Shown here in pieces: positions 1-6,030 of a DNA stretch of 6,085 nt. The position numbers and the translations under genes are program-made. The notes under the pieces were generated by a model. That model was not told where the DNA came from. It was given only the letters and a program-made list of their open reading frames with translations, and made no database searches. The stretch comes from an uncultured Eubacteriales bacterium. GTDB lineage: Bacteria > Bacillota > Clostridia > Peptostreptococcales > Anaerovoracaceae. Within the stretch, counting starts at the first letter, position 1, and each line of letters opens with the position of its first letter. The DNA is taken from the NCBI GenBank assembly GCA_902766185.1, contig CACXCQ010000262.1:1-6085 (forward strand), given 5' to 3'.

Positions 1-675
1 GCGGCGTACAACGTGCTGAAGAAAAAGGGCAAGGTGAAGGACACCTTCAAGTTCATCACCTTCGGAGGCGACGGCGGAACATACGACATCGGCTTGCAGT
101 CCCTGTCCGGCGCGATGGAGCGGGGACACGACATGGTCTACGTCTGCTACGACAACGAGGCCTACATGAACACGGGTATCCAGAGGGCATCCTCGACGCC
201 GCGGTTCGCTGACGCCACCACATCCCCGGCGGGATCGAAGATCCCCGGCAAGGTCCAGAACAAGAAGAACCTGACGGAGATCATGGCGGCCCACAACATT
301 CCCTACGTCGCGCAGACCACGTTCCTGGGCGACTTCCGGGATCTGCACGAGAAGGCCCGCAAGGCCATCTACACCGAGGGACCCTGCTTCCTCAACGTGC
401 TGGCCCCCTGTCCTAGAGGATGGCGCTACGAAGCCCAGGACCTGCCGAAGATCTGCAAGGCCGCGGTGGACACCTGCGTCTGGCCGCTCTATGAGATCGA
501 AAACGGCGACTGGCGGCTCACCTATGAACCCAGAAGGAAACTGCCGGTGGAGGAATTCCTCTCCCTGCAGGGAAGGTTCCGCCACATGTTCAAGGCGGGA
601 AATGAATGGATGATCGAAGAGACGCAGCAGTATGTGGATGAACAGTGGAAGAAGCTGCTGCAGAAGTGCGAATAA
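1..675 (+). CDS. porB: 2-oxoacid:ferredoxin oxidoreductase, beta subunit (PorB/VorB type), 5'-truncated by window
   Basis: This is the thiamine-pyrophosphate (TPP) binding beta subunit of a cytoplasmic pyruvate- or branched-chain 2-oxoacid:ferredoxin oxidoreductase, which decarboxylates a 2-oxoacid to acyl-CoA and reduces ferredoxin. The frame is open from base 1, so the GTG at 13 is an internal Val codon and not a start. Counting from the first in-window codon, the TPP/Mg motif GGDGGTYDIG lies at residues 22-31 and the family signature YDNEAYMNTGIQR at 50-62, followed by PCPRGW in the C-terminal half. The 224 residues present compare with roughly 300 for full PorB proteins, so the N-terminal part, including the Cys ligands of the family's Fe-S cluster, is upstream. 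The stop TAA is at 673-675. The gene ends 32 bp before iorA on the same strand, which suggests one operon. Substrate (pyruvate, 2-oxoisovalerate or an aryl-pyruvate) cannot be told from this fragment, so the symbol is a family label. Confidence 0.9.
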   Translation, partial: AAYNVLKKKGKVKDTFKFITFGGDGGTYDIGLQSLSGAMERGHDMVYVCYDNEAYMNTGIQRASSTPRFADATTSPAGSKIPGKVQNKKNLTEIMAAHNIPYVAQTTFLGDFRDLHEKARKAIYTEGPCFLNVLAPCPRGWRYEAQDLPKICKAAVDTCVWPLYEIENGDWRLTYEPRRKLPVEEFLSLQGRFRHMFKAGNEWMIEETQQYVDEQWKKLLQKCE

Positions 676-707
676 GAAGAGAAAACAGGAAAGGCAGATA
701 AGCGAAA

Positions 708-2444
708 ATGGAAAAAAAGATCATGCTGGGCAACGAAGCCTTTGCCCGGGGAGCCTGGGAAGCAGGCGTCACGGTAGTATCCTCGTATCCCGGAACCCCC
801 AGCACGGAGGTGACGGAGGCTGCCGCGAAATATGACGAGATCCATGCGGAATGGGCACCCAACGAGAAGGTGGGCGTGGAAGTGGCCATGGGCGCGTCCC
901 TTGGAGGCGCCAGAGCCTTAAGCTGCATGAAGCACGTGGGACTGAACGTGGCGGCGGATCCGTTCTATACCGCGGCCTGCACCGGCGTAAACGGCGGGTT
1001 CGTCGTGCTGGTGGCGGACGATAACGGCTGCCACTCCAGCCAGAACGAACAGGACTCCCGTTTCCACGGCAGATCGGCCGGCGTTCCGGTGCTGGAGCCG
1101 GCGGACGCCCAGGAATGCAAGGACTATATCAAGCTGGCCTATGACATCAGTGAGAAGTACGATACGGTGGTGCTCCTTCGCTCCAACACCAGAGTCTCCC
1201 ATTCCCGCGGGATCGTGGAAATGGGGGAGAGAGAGGAACGTCAGCTGATCCCTTACGAGAAGAATATGATGAAGTACGTGGCTATGCCGGCCATGGCCAG
1301 AAAGCTCCACGTGGCACAGGAGAAGCGGCTGGATCAGATCGCCGAGGACTCCTGCGGATGGGACATCAATCAGGTGCAGATGGGAGATCCCTCCATCGGG
1401 ATCGTGGCCAGCGGCATCTGCTACGAATACGCGAAGGATGCCCTGCCTGAGGCGAGCTTCCTGAAGCTGGGCACCGTTTATCCGCTGCCCAGGAAGCTGA
1501 TCGAGGAGTTTGCGCAGAAGGTGGAGAAGCTCTACGTCATCGAAGAAGGACAGCCTTTCATCGAAGAGCAGATCCGCTCCTGGGGCGTTCCCGTTGCCGG
1601 CGGCAAGGACATGTTCACCATCCAGGGTGAATACACCGCGCGCATGATCCGCGAGGGCTTCGGCCTTGCGGTGGAGGAGGAGACCGTGGATACCTCCGAT
1701 GCTCCGGGAAGACCGCCGCTTCTGTGCGCGGGCTGCCCCCACAGAGCTCTGTTCCACATACTCAGCAAGTTGAAGACCAGAGTCTTCGGGGACATCGGCT
1801 GCTATACGCTGGCTGCGCTTCCCCCCACATCCGCCATGGACACCACCCTCTGCATGGGAGCATCCATCGGCATGACCCACGGCTTTGAGAAGGCCTGCGG
1901 AGACAAGGAGAACACAGTGGCGGTGCTGGGCGATTCCACGTTCCTGCATTCCGGGATCACCGGGCTCATCAACATGTGCTACAACGAATCCAAAGGCACG
2001 GTGATCATTCTGGACAACCGGATCACTGGCATGACGGGCCATCAGCAGAATCCGGCCTCCGGCAAAAACGCCAAGGGCGAGCTTGCGCCGGCGGTGGATC
2101 TGAAGCAGCTCTGCCAGGCCTGCGGCGTGAAGCACGTGGTGGAGGTGGACCCCTTCGATCTGAAGGAAATGGAGCAGGCGGTGAAGGAAGAGACCGCCAG
2201 AGACGAGGTGTCGGTGATCATCTCCAGACGCCCCTGCGTCATGATCGTGAAGCAGCAGGGAACCCCCTGTGCCATAACAGACAAGTGCAAAAACTGCCGG
2301 CAGTGCATGAAGATAGGCTGCCCCGCCATCGAGATCCGGGAGGGAAGACCCTTCATTCGCAAGGATGCGTGCGTGGGCTGCGGACTCTGCGGCAGAGTCT
2401 GTCCCTTTGACGCCATCGAGGCGGCAGGAAAGGAGGGCAAATAA
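708..2444 (+). CDS. iorA: Indolepyruvate:ferredoxin oxidoreductase, alpha subunit
   Basis: This is the large catalytic subunit of IOR, which with IorB oxidatively decarboxylates indolepyruvate, phenylpyruvate and 4-hydroxyphenylpyruvate to aryl-acetyl-CoA using TPP, CoA and ferredoxin. At 578 residues the length is usual. Visible in order are the pyrimidine-binding domain with SYPGTPSTE (residues 26-34), CAGCPHR (340-346) opening the TPP domain, the TPP/Mg site GDSTFLHSG (408-416) ending in LDN (435-437), and a C-terminal 2[4Fe-4S] ferredoxin domain. The first cluster motif is C527-x2-C530-x2-C533-x4-C538-P, and the second is C555-x2-C558-x2-C561-x3-C565-P. All expected ligands are present, so it looks functional. 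The ATG at 708 follows AGGAAAGG (687-694) at a long 13-nt spacing. Met6 at 723 is a weaker alternative. The stop TAA (2442-2444) overlaps the iorB ATG by one base, so translation of the pair is probably coupled. Confidence 0.97.
   Translation: MEKKIMLGNEAFARGAWEAGVTVVSSYPGTPSTEVTEAAAKYDEIHAEWAPNEKVGVEVAMGASLGGARALSCMKHVGLNVAADPFYTAACTGVNGGFVVLVADDNGCHSSQNEQDSRFHGRSAGVPVLEPADAQECKDYIKLAYDISEKYDTVVLLRSNTRVSHSRGIVEMGEREERQLIPYEKNMMKYVAMPAMARKLHVAQEKRLDQIAEDSCGWDINQVQMGDPSIGIVASGICYEYAKDALPEASFLKLGTVYPLPRKLIEEFAQKVEKLYVIEEGQPFIEEQIRSWGVPVAGGKDMFTIQGEYTARMIREGFGLAVEEETVDTSDAPGRPPLLCAGCPHRALFHILSKLKTRVFGDIGCYTLAALPPTSAMDTTLCMGASIGMTHGFEKACGDKENTVAVLGDSTFLHSGITGLINMCYNESKGTVIILDNRITGMTGHQQNPASGKNAKGELAPAVDLKQLCQACGVKHVVEVDPFDLKEMEQAVKEETARDEVSVIISRRPCVMIVKQQGTPCAITDKCKNCRQCMKIGCPAIEIREGRPFIRKDACVGCGLCGRVCPFDAIEAAGKEGK
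2431..2437 (+). promoter_or_regulatory. Ribosome binding site of iorB, inside the iorA 3' end
   Basis: AGGAGGG sits 6 nt before the ATG at 2444, within the last codons of iorA. It is close to the consensus anti-16S complement. It supports the 2444 start and the one-base TAATG overlap as the true junction. Confidence 0.8.
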
Positions 2445-3016
2445 TGAATACCAATATCCTGATCGTAGGCGTCGGCGGACAGGGGACTCTGCTGGCCAGC
2501 GTGCTGCTGGGAAACCTGGCTCTGGACAACGGCTATGACGTGAAGCTCAGCGAGGTCCACGGCATGTCCCAGCGTGGCGGCAGCGTGGTGACCCACGTGA
2601 AGATCAGCGACGGCAAGGTCGGCTCACCCCTTATCGAGAAAGGGGAGGCAGACATCATCCTTGCTTTCGAGAAACTGGAAGCCTATCGGTGGCTGCCCTA
2701 TCTGAAGAAGGGCGGCAGTCTTTTCGTGAATACACAGCAGATCCTGCCCATGCCAGTCATTCTGGGGCAGGCGGAGAATCCGGAAGGCCTGGAGGAAGCT
2801 CTCGCTGCAAGGGCAGGAGAGATCAAGGCGTTCGACGCTTCGCAGGTGGCCGCGGAGTGCGGCAGCAGCAGGGCGGTGAACGTAGTCCTGCTGGGAGCGG
2901 CTTCCCGGAAGCTGCCCTTCAGCAACGATGCCTGGATGAAGGTGATCCAGGGGAATGTGAAAGAAAAGTTTGTGGAGATGAACAAGTTCGCGTTTATCAA
3001 GGGACAGCTGGCGTAA
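2444..3016 (+). CDS. iorB: Indolepyruvate:ferredoxin oxidoreductase, beta subunit
   Basis: This is the small (gamma-type) subunit of IOR and the partner of IorA. At 190 residues it has the usual length for IorB. The N-terminus carries a glycine-rich GVGGQG motif (residues 9-14) typical of the 2-oxoacid:acceptor oxidoreductase gamma domain, then SEVHGMSQRGGSV (36-48), the signature of this family. No cysteine cluster is expected in this subunit and none is seen. It starts with ATG overlapping the iorA stop and has its own strong ribosome binding site. The adjacency, order and coupling support a 1:1 IorAB complex in the cytoplasm. It is followed by a 122-bp gap before paaK that contains a long palindrome, so paaK may be read through from iorAB or may also have a promoter of its own. 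Confidence 0.96.
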   Translation: MNTNILIVGVGGQGTLLASVLLGNLALDNGYDVKLSEVHGMSQRGGSVVTHVKISDGKVGSPLIEKGEADIILAFEKLEAYRWLPYLKKGGSLFVNTQQILPMPVILGQAENPEGLEEALAARAGEIKAFDASQVAAECGSSRAVNVVLLGAASRKLPFSNDAWMKVIQGNVKEKFVEMNKFAFIKGQLA

Positions 3017-3055
3017 GGACGCAGAAGCTTCCCGCCGGTTGCCCCGGTAATCACG

Positions 3056-3079
3056 CGCAAAGGCAGGCCTGCCTTTGCG
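3056..3079. repeat. Perfect 24-bp palindrome between iorB and paaK
   Basis: The left arm CGCAAAGGCAGG (3056-3067) is exactly complementary to the right arm CCTGCCTTTGCG (3068-3079). A G-T and a C-G pair (3054-3055 with 3080-3081) extend the stem. As RNA it would fold into a stem of 10 or more pairs with a GGCC tetraloop. No T-tract follows on either strand, so it is not a classical intrinsic terminator. It may stabilise or delimit the iorAB message, act as a protein-binding operator, or be a dispersed repeat. The palindrome is seen directly and its role is inferred. Confidence 0.85.
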
Positions 3080-3103
3080 TGAGAATGTGAATTTGTCGAT
3101 CGT

Positions 3104-3112
3104 TATTATACT
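3104..3112 (+). promoter_or_regulatory. Possible -10-like element upstream of paaK
   Basis: TATTATACT contains two overlapping hexamers close to the sigma-A -10 consensus (TATTAT and TATACT) in an AT-rich patch that contrasts with the GC-rich surroundings. No convincing -35 hexamer lies about 17 bp upstream: the nearby TTGTCG at 3093-3098 is too close. Transcription from here would give a leader of about 20 nt before the paaK ATG. This is a weak call, based on sequence resemblance alone. Confidence 0.25.
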
Positions 3113-3138
3113 TCCACAAACGAAAGGAATGAACGGGT

Positions 3139-4440
3139 ATGATTTGGAACAAGGAAATGGAATGCGCGGATCGTGAGACCATGCGCGGGGTGCAGCTGAA
3201 GCGGCTGCAGGAAACGGTGAAATACGAGTACGAGAACGTACCATATTACGCGGAGAAGATGGACAAGGCGGGAGTAAAGCCGGAGGACATCGAGACACTG
3301 GAGGACATCGCTCTCCTGCCCTTCATTACGAAGGAGGATCTGGCGGTGAATTATCCCAAGGGCCTGTTCGCCGCTCCCATGAAGGACATCGTCCGGATCC
3401 AGTCCTCCTCGGGCACCACGGGAAAACCCAAGATCATCGGGTACACCCAGGGCGATATGGAAGACTGGGCGGAGGCGGTGGCCAGAGGGCTGACCATGTG
3501 CGGACTGGCGGCGAATGATGTGATCCACATCGCCTACGGATACGGTCTGTTCACCGGAGGTCTGGGCGCCCATGCAGGGGCTGAGGCCATCGGCGCAACG
3601 GTACTTCCCATGAGCACCGGCAACACCGCCCGGCAGATCATGTTCATGCAGGACATGAAGAGCGACGGACTCTGCTGCACGCCTTCTTACGCGCTCACCA
3701 TCGCGGAGGCCGTGGAAAAGGCGGGCATCAAACCGGAGGAGCTGCAGCTGAGAGCGGGTCTGTTCGGCGCGGAGCCCTGGACCCAGAGCATGCGGAACAA
3801 GATCGAAAAGAGCCTGGGCATCCGGGCGCACGATATTTACGGTCTGACGGAGATCACTGGCCCCGGAGTAGCGACCAGCTGCCTGGAGAACAACGGCATG
3901 CATATCCAGGAAGATCTGTTCTACCCGGAGATCGTGGATCCGGAGACGCTGAAGCCGCTGCCATCGGGCGAGACCGGCGAGCTGGTATTCACCACCCTGA
4001 ACAAGCGGGGCGTGCCCATGATCCGTTACCGGACGAGAGACATCTGCTATCTGATGGAGGGCAAGTGCCCCTGCGGCAGGACCACCGTCAGAATGAGCCG
4101 TGTCTTCGGCAGAACGGATGACATGCTCATCGTCAAGGGTGTCAACGTCTTCCCGTCCCAGGTGGAGACCGTCATCGCCAAGTTCGATGAACTGACGCTG
4201 AACTACAAGATTCTGGTTGACAGGAAGCACAATAGTGATACCATTGAATTGATGGTGGAGTTCGCCGAAGGCATCATCATCGACGATATCGAGTTCGTCG
4301 AGAACATGAAGAAGCGGGTGGAACACGCCCTCAGAGATATCCTGCAGATCGGATGCAAGGTGCGTCTGCTGAACGCGGGAACGCTTCCGAGAAGCGAAGG
4401 CAAGGCTGTGCGCGTAGAAGACAGGAGGAGGTTCGAATAA
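3139..4440 (+). CDS. paaK: Phenylacetate--CoA ligase family protein (arylacetate-CoA ligase)
   Basis: This is an adenylate-forming enzyme that joins phenylacetate or a related aryl-acetate to CoA through an acyl-AMP intermediate. It has 433 residues, the usual PaaK length. Motifs in order are the P-loop SSSGTTGKPK (residues 89-98), the AYGYGLFTGGLGAH aryl-substrate region (132-145), YGLTEITGPG (234-243), YRTRD (297-301), CPCGR (310-314), GRTDDMLIVKGVNVFP (324-339), and PRSEGKA (417-423) with the expected catalytic lysine K422. The ATG at 3139 lies 10 nt after AAAGGA (3123-3128). Next to iorAB it probably handles the aryl-acetyl-CoA/aryl-acetate pair, either activating scavenged aryl-acetates for reductive carboxylation or acting on the IOR product. 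Direction cannot be read from the sequence. Its stop overlaps the ATG of the ACT gene by one base. Confidence 0.95.
   Translation: MIWNKEMECADRETMRGVQLKRLQETVKYEYENVPYYAEKMDKAGVKPEDIETLEDIALLPFITKEDLAVNYPKGLFAAPMKDIVRIQSSSGTTGKPKIIGYTQGDMEDWAEAVARGLTMCGLAANDVIHIAYGYGLFTGGLGAHAGAEAIGATVLPMSTGNTARQIMFMQDMKSDGLCCTPSYALTIAEAVEKAGIKPEELQLRAGLFGAEPWTQSMRNKIEKSLGIRAHDIYGLTEITGPGVATSCLENNGMHIQEDLFYPEIVDPETLKPLPSGETGELVFTTLNKRGVPMIRYRTRDICYLMEGKCPCGRTTVRMSRVFGRTDDMLIVKGVNVFPSQVETVIAKFDELTLNYKILVDRKHNSDTIELMVEFAEGIIIDDIEFVENMKKRVEHALRDILQIGCKVRLLNAGTLPRSEGKAVRVEDRRRFE
4423..4431 (+). promoter_or_regulatory. Ribosome binding site fixing the start of the ACT gene
   Basis: AGGAGGAGG ends 8 nt before the ATG at 4440. 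The same reading frame is open further upstream to 4353, but there it overlaps paaK extensively, has no such site, and encodes Arg/Glu-rich residues unrelated to ACT domains. This site therefore decides for the 4440 start. Confidence 0.85.
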
Positions 4441-4865
4441 TGGCAGTGAAACAGATGTCGATTTTCCTGGAGAACGAAACGGGAAGACTGGCGGATCTGA
4501 CGAAGATCCTCGCCGAGAACGGTATTGATCTGAACGCGGTGACCATTGCGGAGACCGGTGAATACGGCATCCTCAGATGCATCGTGCAGAATCCTGAGGA
4601 AGCGGTGGCGGCTCTGGCCGGCAGAGGCTTCATGGCAAGCATCAGCGAGGTCCTGACCGTGGCCATCGAGAACAAGCCCGGCGCCGTGCACAAGGTGCTG
4701 GAGCTGCTGGCGGATGCCGGAATAGGCGTCAAATACATCTATTCCACCATCCAGTCTGCCAAGGGTGAAGCGGCCATCACCATGAAGACCACCGACCAGA
4801 AGCGGGCGGAAAATATCCTGACCAACGCCGGCATCAGGCTGTGCGAGATGGAGGACCTGAAGTAA
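4440..4865 (+). CDS. Tandem ACT-domain protein, probable amino-acid sensor linked to iorAB/paaK
   Basis: This is a 141-residue soluble protein made of two ACT domains, small ligand-binding folds that usually bind amino acids and control enzymes of their metabolism. The first spans about residues 4-66 with NETGRLADLTKILAENGI (12-29), and the second about 70-135 with NKPGAVHKVLELLADAGI (78-95). The Gly in N-x-x-G at each strand-helix turn is the typical ligand-contact position. There is no catalytic domain and no DNA-binding domain. The ATG at 4440 overlaps the paaK stop (TAATG), so production is probably coupled to the ligase. I infer that it senses an aromatic amino acid and modulates PaaK or IOR, but no direct evidence of ligand or target is visible. 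It is the last gene before a strong terminator. Confidence 0.9.
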   Translation: MAVKQMSIFLENETGRLADLTKILAENGIDLNAVTIAETGEYGILRCIVQNPEEAVAALAGRGFMASISEVLTVAIENKPGAVHKVLELLADAGIGVKYIYSTIQSAKGEAAITMKTTDQKRAENILTNAGIRLCEMEDLK

Positions 4866-4883
4866 TACGAACGGAAAAAGCAG

Positions 4884-4919
4884 GCTGCTGTATTGACGTA
4901 CGCCAATGCGGCAGCTTTT
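4884..4919 (+). terminator. Intrinsic terminator after the ior/paaK/ACT group
   Basis: GCTGCTGTATTG (4884-4895) pairs over 12 positions, two of them G-U, with CAATGCGGCAGC (4904-4915) across an 8-nt loop. TTTT and then a T-rich GTGTTCT follow immediately, and an A5 run precedes the stem, so a weaker bidirectional action is possible. It lies 18 nt after the ACT-gene stop and separates the metabolic group from the sortase. Confidence 0.82.
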
Positions 4920-4976
4920 GTGTTCTGAAGAGAGTGCGGGCGGGCCGCCCGGCATGAACTGACGGGATGGAGAGAT

Positions 4977-5753
4977 ATGAGTAGACGGCAAAGACAAAAA
5001 ATGGGAATAGGCGCGAAGATCCTGCTGGTCATCTGCCTGATGGTGTTCTGTGGTTCCGGGTATTATCTGGCGGATTATTTCCTCAAGGCCCACCAGGCCC
5101 AGAATGGGTTCAGCTCACTGAAGGAGCTGGGTATCGGAGGCAGCGAAGAAGACAGCAAGCATCTTGCGGATCTCGATGCCCTGCGCCAGGAGAACGGGGA
5201 CCTGATCGGCTGGCTGCAGGTGAAGGATACGAAGATCGACTATCCGGTGATGCAGACCAAAGATGATCCGGAGTTCTATCTGCACCGGGATTTTCACCGG
5301 GACTACTCCGACGCGGGCACGCCCTTCATGGACGCGGCCAGCGATATCGATCTGCCCACGGCCAACTGGCTCATCTACGGCCATCACATGCGCAGCGGCA
5401 TCATGTTCCATGATCTGGTGAAGTACGGGGATAAGGAGTTCTATGATGAGCACCCGACATTCCTCCTGGAGACCATAAAGGATGACGGTCCCCAGGTCTA
5501 TCAGATCATCGCCGCCTGCTACTCCGAGGTCTATCCGGACGATGCCGATGTCTTCAAGTATTACCAGTACGCCGGGATCGAATCGGAAGAGGATTTCAAT
5601 ATCTACGTGGACAACGTGAAAGCGATGTCGGCCTATGAGACCGGGGAAACGGCGGTCTACGGCGACCAGCTGGTGACCCTGTCCACCTGCGCCTACCACA
5701 CAGACGACGGACGGTTCTTCGTGGTGGGAAAACGGGTCGGACCGTATCAGTAG
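4977..5753 (+). CDS. srtB: Class B sortase (membrane-anchored cysteine transpeptidase)
   Basis: This enzyme cleaves a C-terminal sorting signal in an exported protein and joins it to the cell wall or to another subunit. It has 258 residues. A short basic N-terminus (MSRRQRQK) is followed by one hydrophobic segment (about 12-32) that serves as an uncleaved anchor placing the catalytic domain outside the membrane. Class B features are IGWLQVKDTKIDYPVMQ (77-93), YGHHM (134-138) with likely catalytic H136, LSTC (235-238) with nucleophile C238, and R246 in DGRFFVVGKR as the probable catalytic arginine. The ATG at 4977 has only a weak, close GGAGA (4969-4973), yet the next ATG at 5001 has none and would shorten the basic N-terminus. 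A GC-rich 5-bp hairpin (4937-4951) lies in the leader, where no clear promoter was found. No sortase substrate or pilin gene is in the window. The last codons and stop are duplicated just downstream. Confidence 0.94.
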   Translation: MSRRQRQKMGIGAKILLVICLMVFCGSGYYLADYFLKAHQAQNGFSSLKELGIGGSEEDSKHLADLDALRQENGDLIGWLQVKDTKIDYPVMQTKDDPEFYLHRDFHRDYSDAGTPFMDAASDIDLPTANWLIYGHHMRSGIMFHDLVKYGDKEFYDEHPTFLLETIKDDGPQVYQIIAACYSEVYPDDADVFKYYQYAGIESEEDFNIYVDNVKAMSAYETGETAVYGDQLVTLSTCAYHTDDGRFFVVGKRVGPYQ

Positions 5754-5768
5754 GACCGTATCAGTAGG
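5739..5768 (+). repeat. 14-bp tandem duplication across the sortase stop codon
   Basis: GACCGTATCAGTAG occurs at 5740-5753 and again, without a gap, at 5754-5767. Period-14 identity extends one base on each side. The unit holds the final codons of the sortase and its TAG. The second copy continues the 14-bp period, which is not a multiple of three, so it is out of frame and lies after the functional stop. It looks like a small replication-slippage duplication. Confidence 0.9.
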
Positions 5769-5807
5769 GCCAAACCGGCGGTGGCCAGTGCGGCCGGTGC
5801 GGCGCAA

Positions 5808-5826
5808 CCGGGGCATCCATCCCCGG
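5808..5826. repeat. GC-rich hairpin CCGGGG-N7-CCCCGG
   Basis: Six perfect G-C pairs enclose the loop CATCCAT, about 55 bp after the sortase stop. No T-tract follows, so it is not a classical terminator by itself. It could protect the 3' end of the sortase message. Confidence 0.6.
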
Positions 5827-5859
5827 CTCGGATCAGCCCCACGAACTGTTGAAGGAAAT

Positions 5860-5904
5860 GTCGAGATTCCGGTGCTTTTGCATCCAGCAGATCTCGACTT
5901 TTTT
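5860..5904 (+). terminator. Probable intrinsic terminator after the sortase, built from the first inverted pair
   Basis: GTCGAGAT (5860-5867) pairs perfectly with ATCTCGAC (5891-5898), and TTTTTT (5899-5904) follows at once. Inside, GGTGC (5871-5875) and GCATC (5880-5884) pair, with one G-U, around a TTTT loop. The result is an 8-bp outer stem, an internal loop and a 5-bp inner stem. The internal loop and the 100-bp distance from the sortase stop make it less certain than the terminator at 4884. Confidence 0.5.
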
Positions 5905-5971
5905 GTCTGCAAAGGCTGATCAGTCCAGTGAAGTCGAGATCCTCTCCAGTTCAGCGTTCCGTTATCTCGAC
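5860..5971. repeat. Two equally spaced copies of an 8-bp inverted repeat (GTCGAGAT-N23-ATCTCGAC)
   Basis: GTCGAGAT lies at 5860-5867 and 5933-5940, and ATCTCGAC at 5891-5898 and 5964-5971. Both pairs have exactly 23 nt between arms and the pairs are 73 bp apart, while the intervening sequences differ. The middle two sites also form a longer, 10-bp inverted repeat (ATCTCGACTT with AAGTCGAGAT). A one-mismatch copy, GTCGAGCT, is at 6063-6070. The repeats are seen directly. Whether they are a dispersed genomic repeat, a set of protein-binding sites or alternative RNA stems is unknown. Confidence 0.85.
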
Positions 5972-6030
5972 CTGATCTGCGCGCAGAGGCGGTTTTTCGG
6001 TCAAGTCCAGACAGTGGTGTAAATTGCGTT

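Noticed and set aside
13..15. GTG at 13 as the true start of the first gene
   Set aside because: The frame is open back to base 1, no ribosome binding site precedes it, and the protein would lack the N-terminal third that PorB proteins have.
918..2135. Long minus-strand open frame (405 codons) opposite iorA
   Set aside because: It lies wholly antisense to a well-supported iorA, is His/Arg/Gly-rich without family motifs, and is a by-product of GC-rich codon use.
3106..4326. Long minus-strand open frame (406 codons) opposite paaK
   Set aside because: It is antisense to an intact paaK with all motifs, shows no recognisable domain, and has no ribosome binding site of note.
4353..4439. N-terminal extension of the ACT gene to 4353
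   Set aside because: It would overlap paaK by about 90 bp, adds residues unlike an ACT domain, and ignores the strong ribosome binding site at 4423-4431.
5115..5912. Minus-strand open frame (265 codons) covering the sortase and part of the tail
   Set aside because: It is mostly antisense to a complete sortase. The part beyond the sortase only translates the inverted repeats.
5860..5971. CRISPR array
   Set aside because: The repeated units are only 8 bp, alternate in orientation, and have unequal distances (23, 34 and 23 nt), unlike direct CRISPR repeats of 23-40 bp.
5976..5997. Intrinsic terminator at TCTGCGCGCAGA followed by TTTTT
   Set aside because: The stem is only about 4 bp once a loop is allowed, and the T-run starts five bases after it, so it is too weak to call.
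5997..6025. Promoter with -10-like TAAATT at 6020-6025
   Set aside because: Only four of six -10 bases match and no -35 hexamer is seen at a suitable distance.
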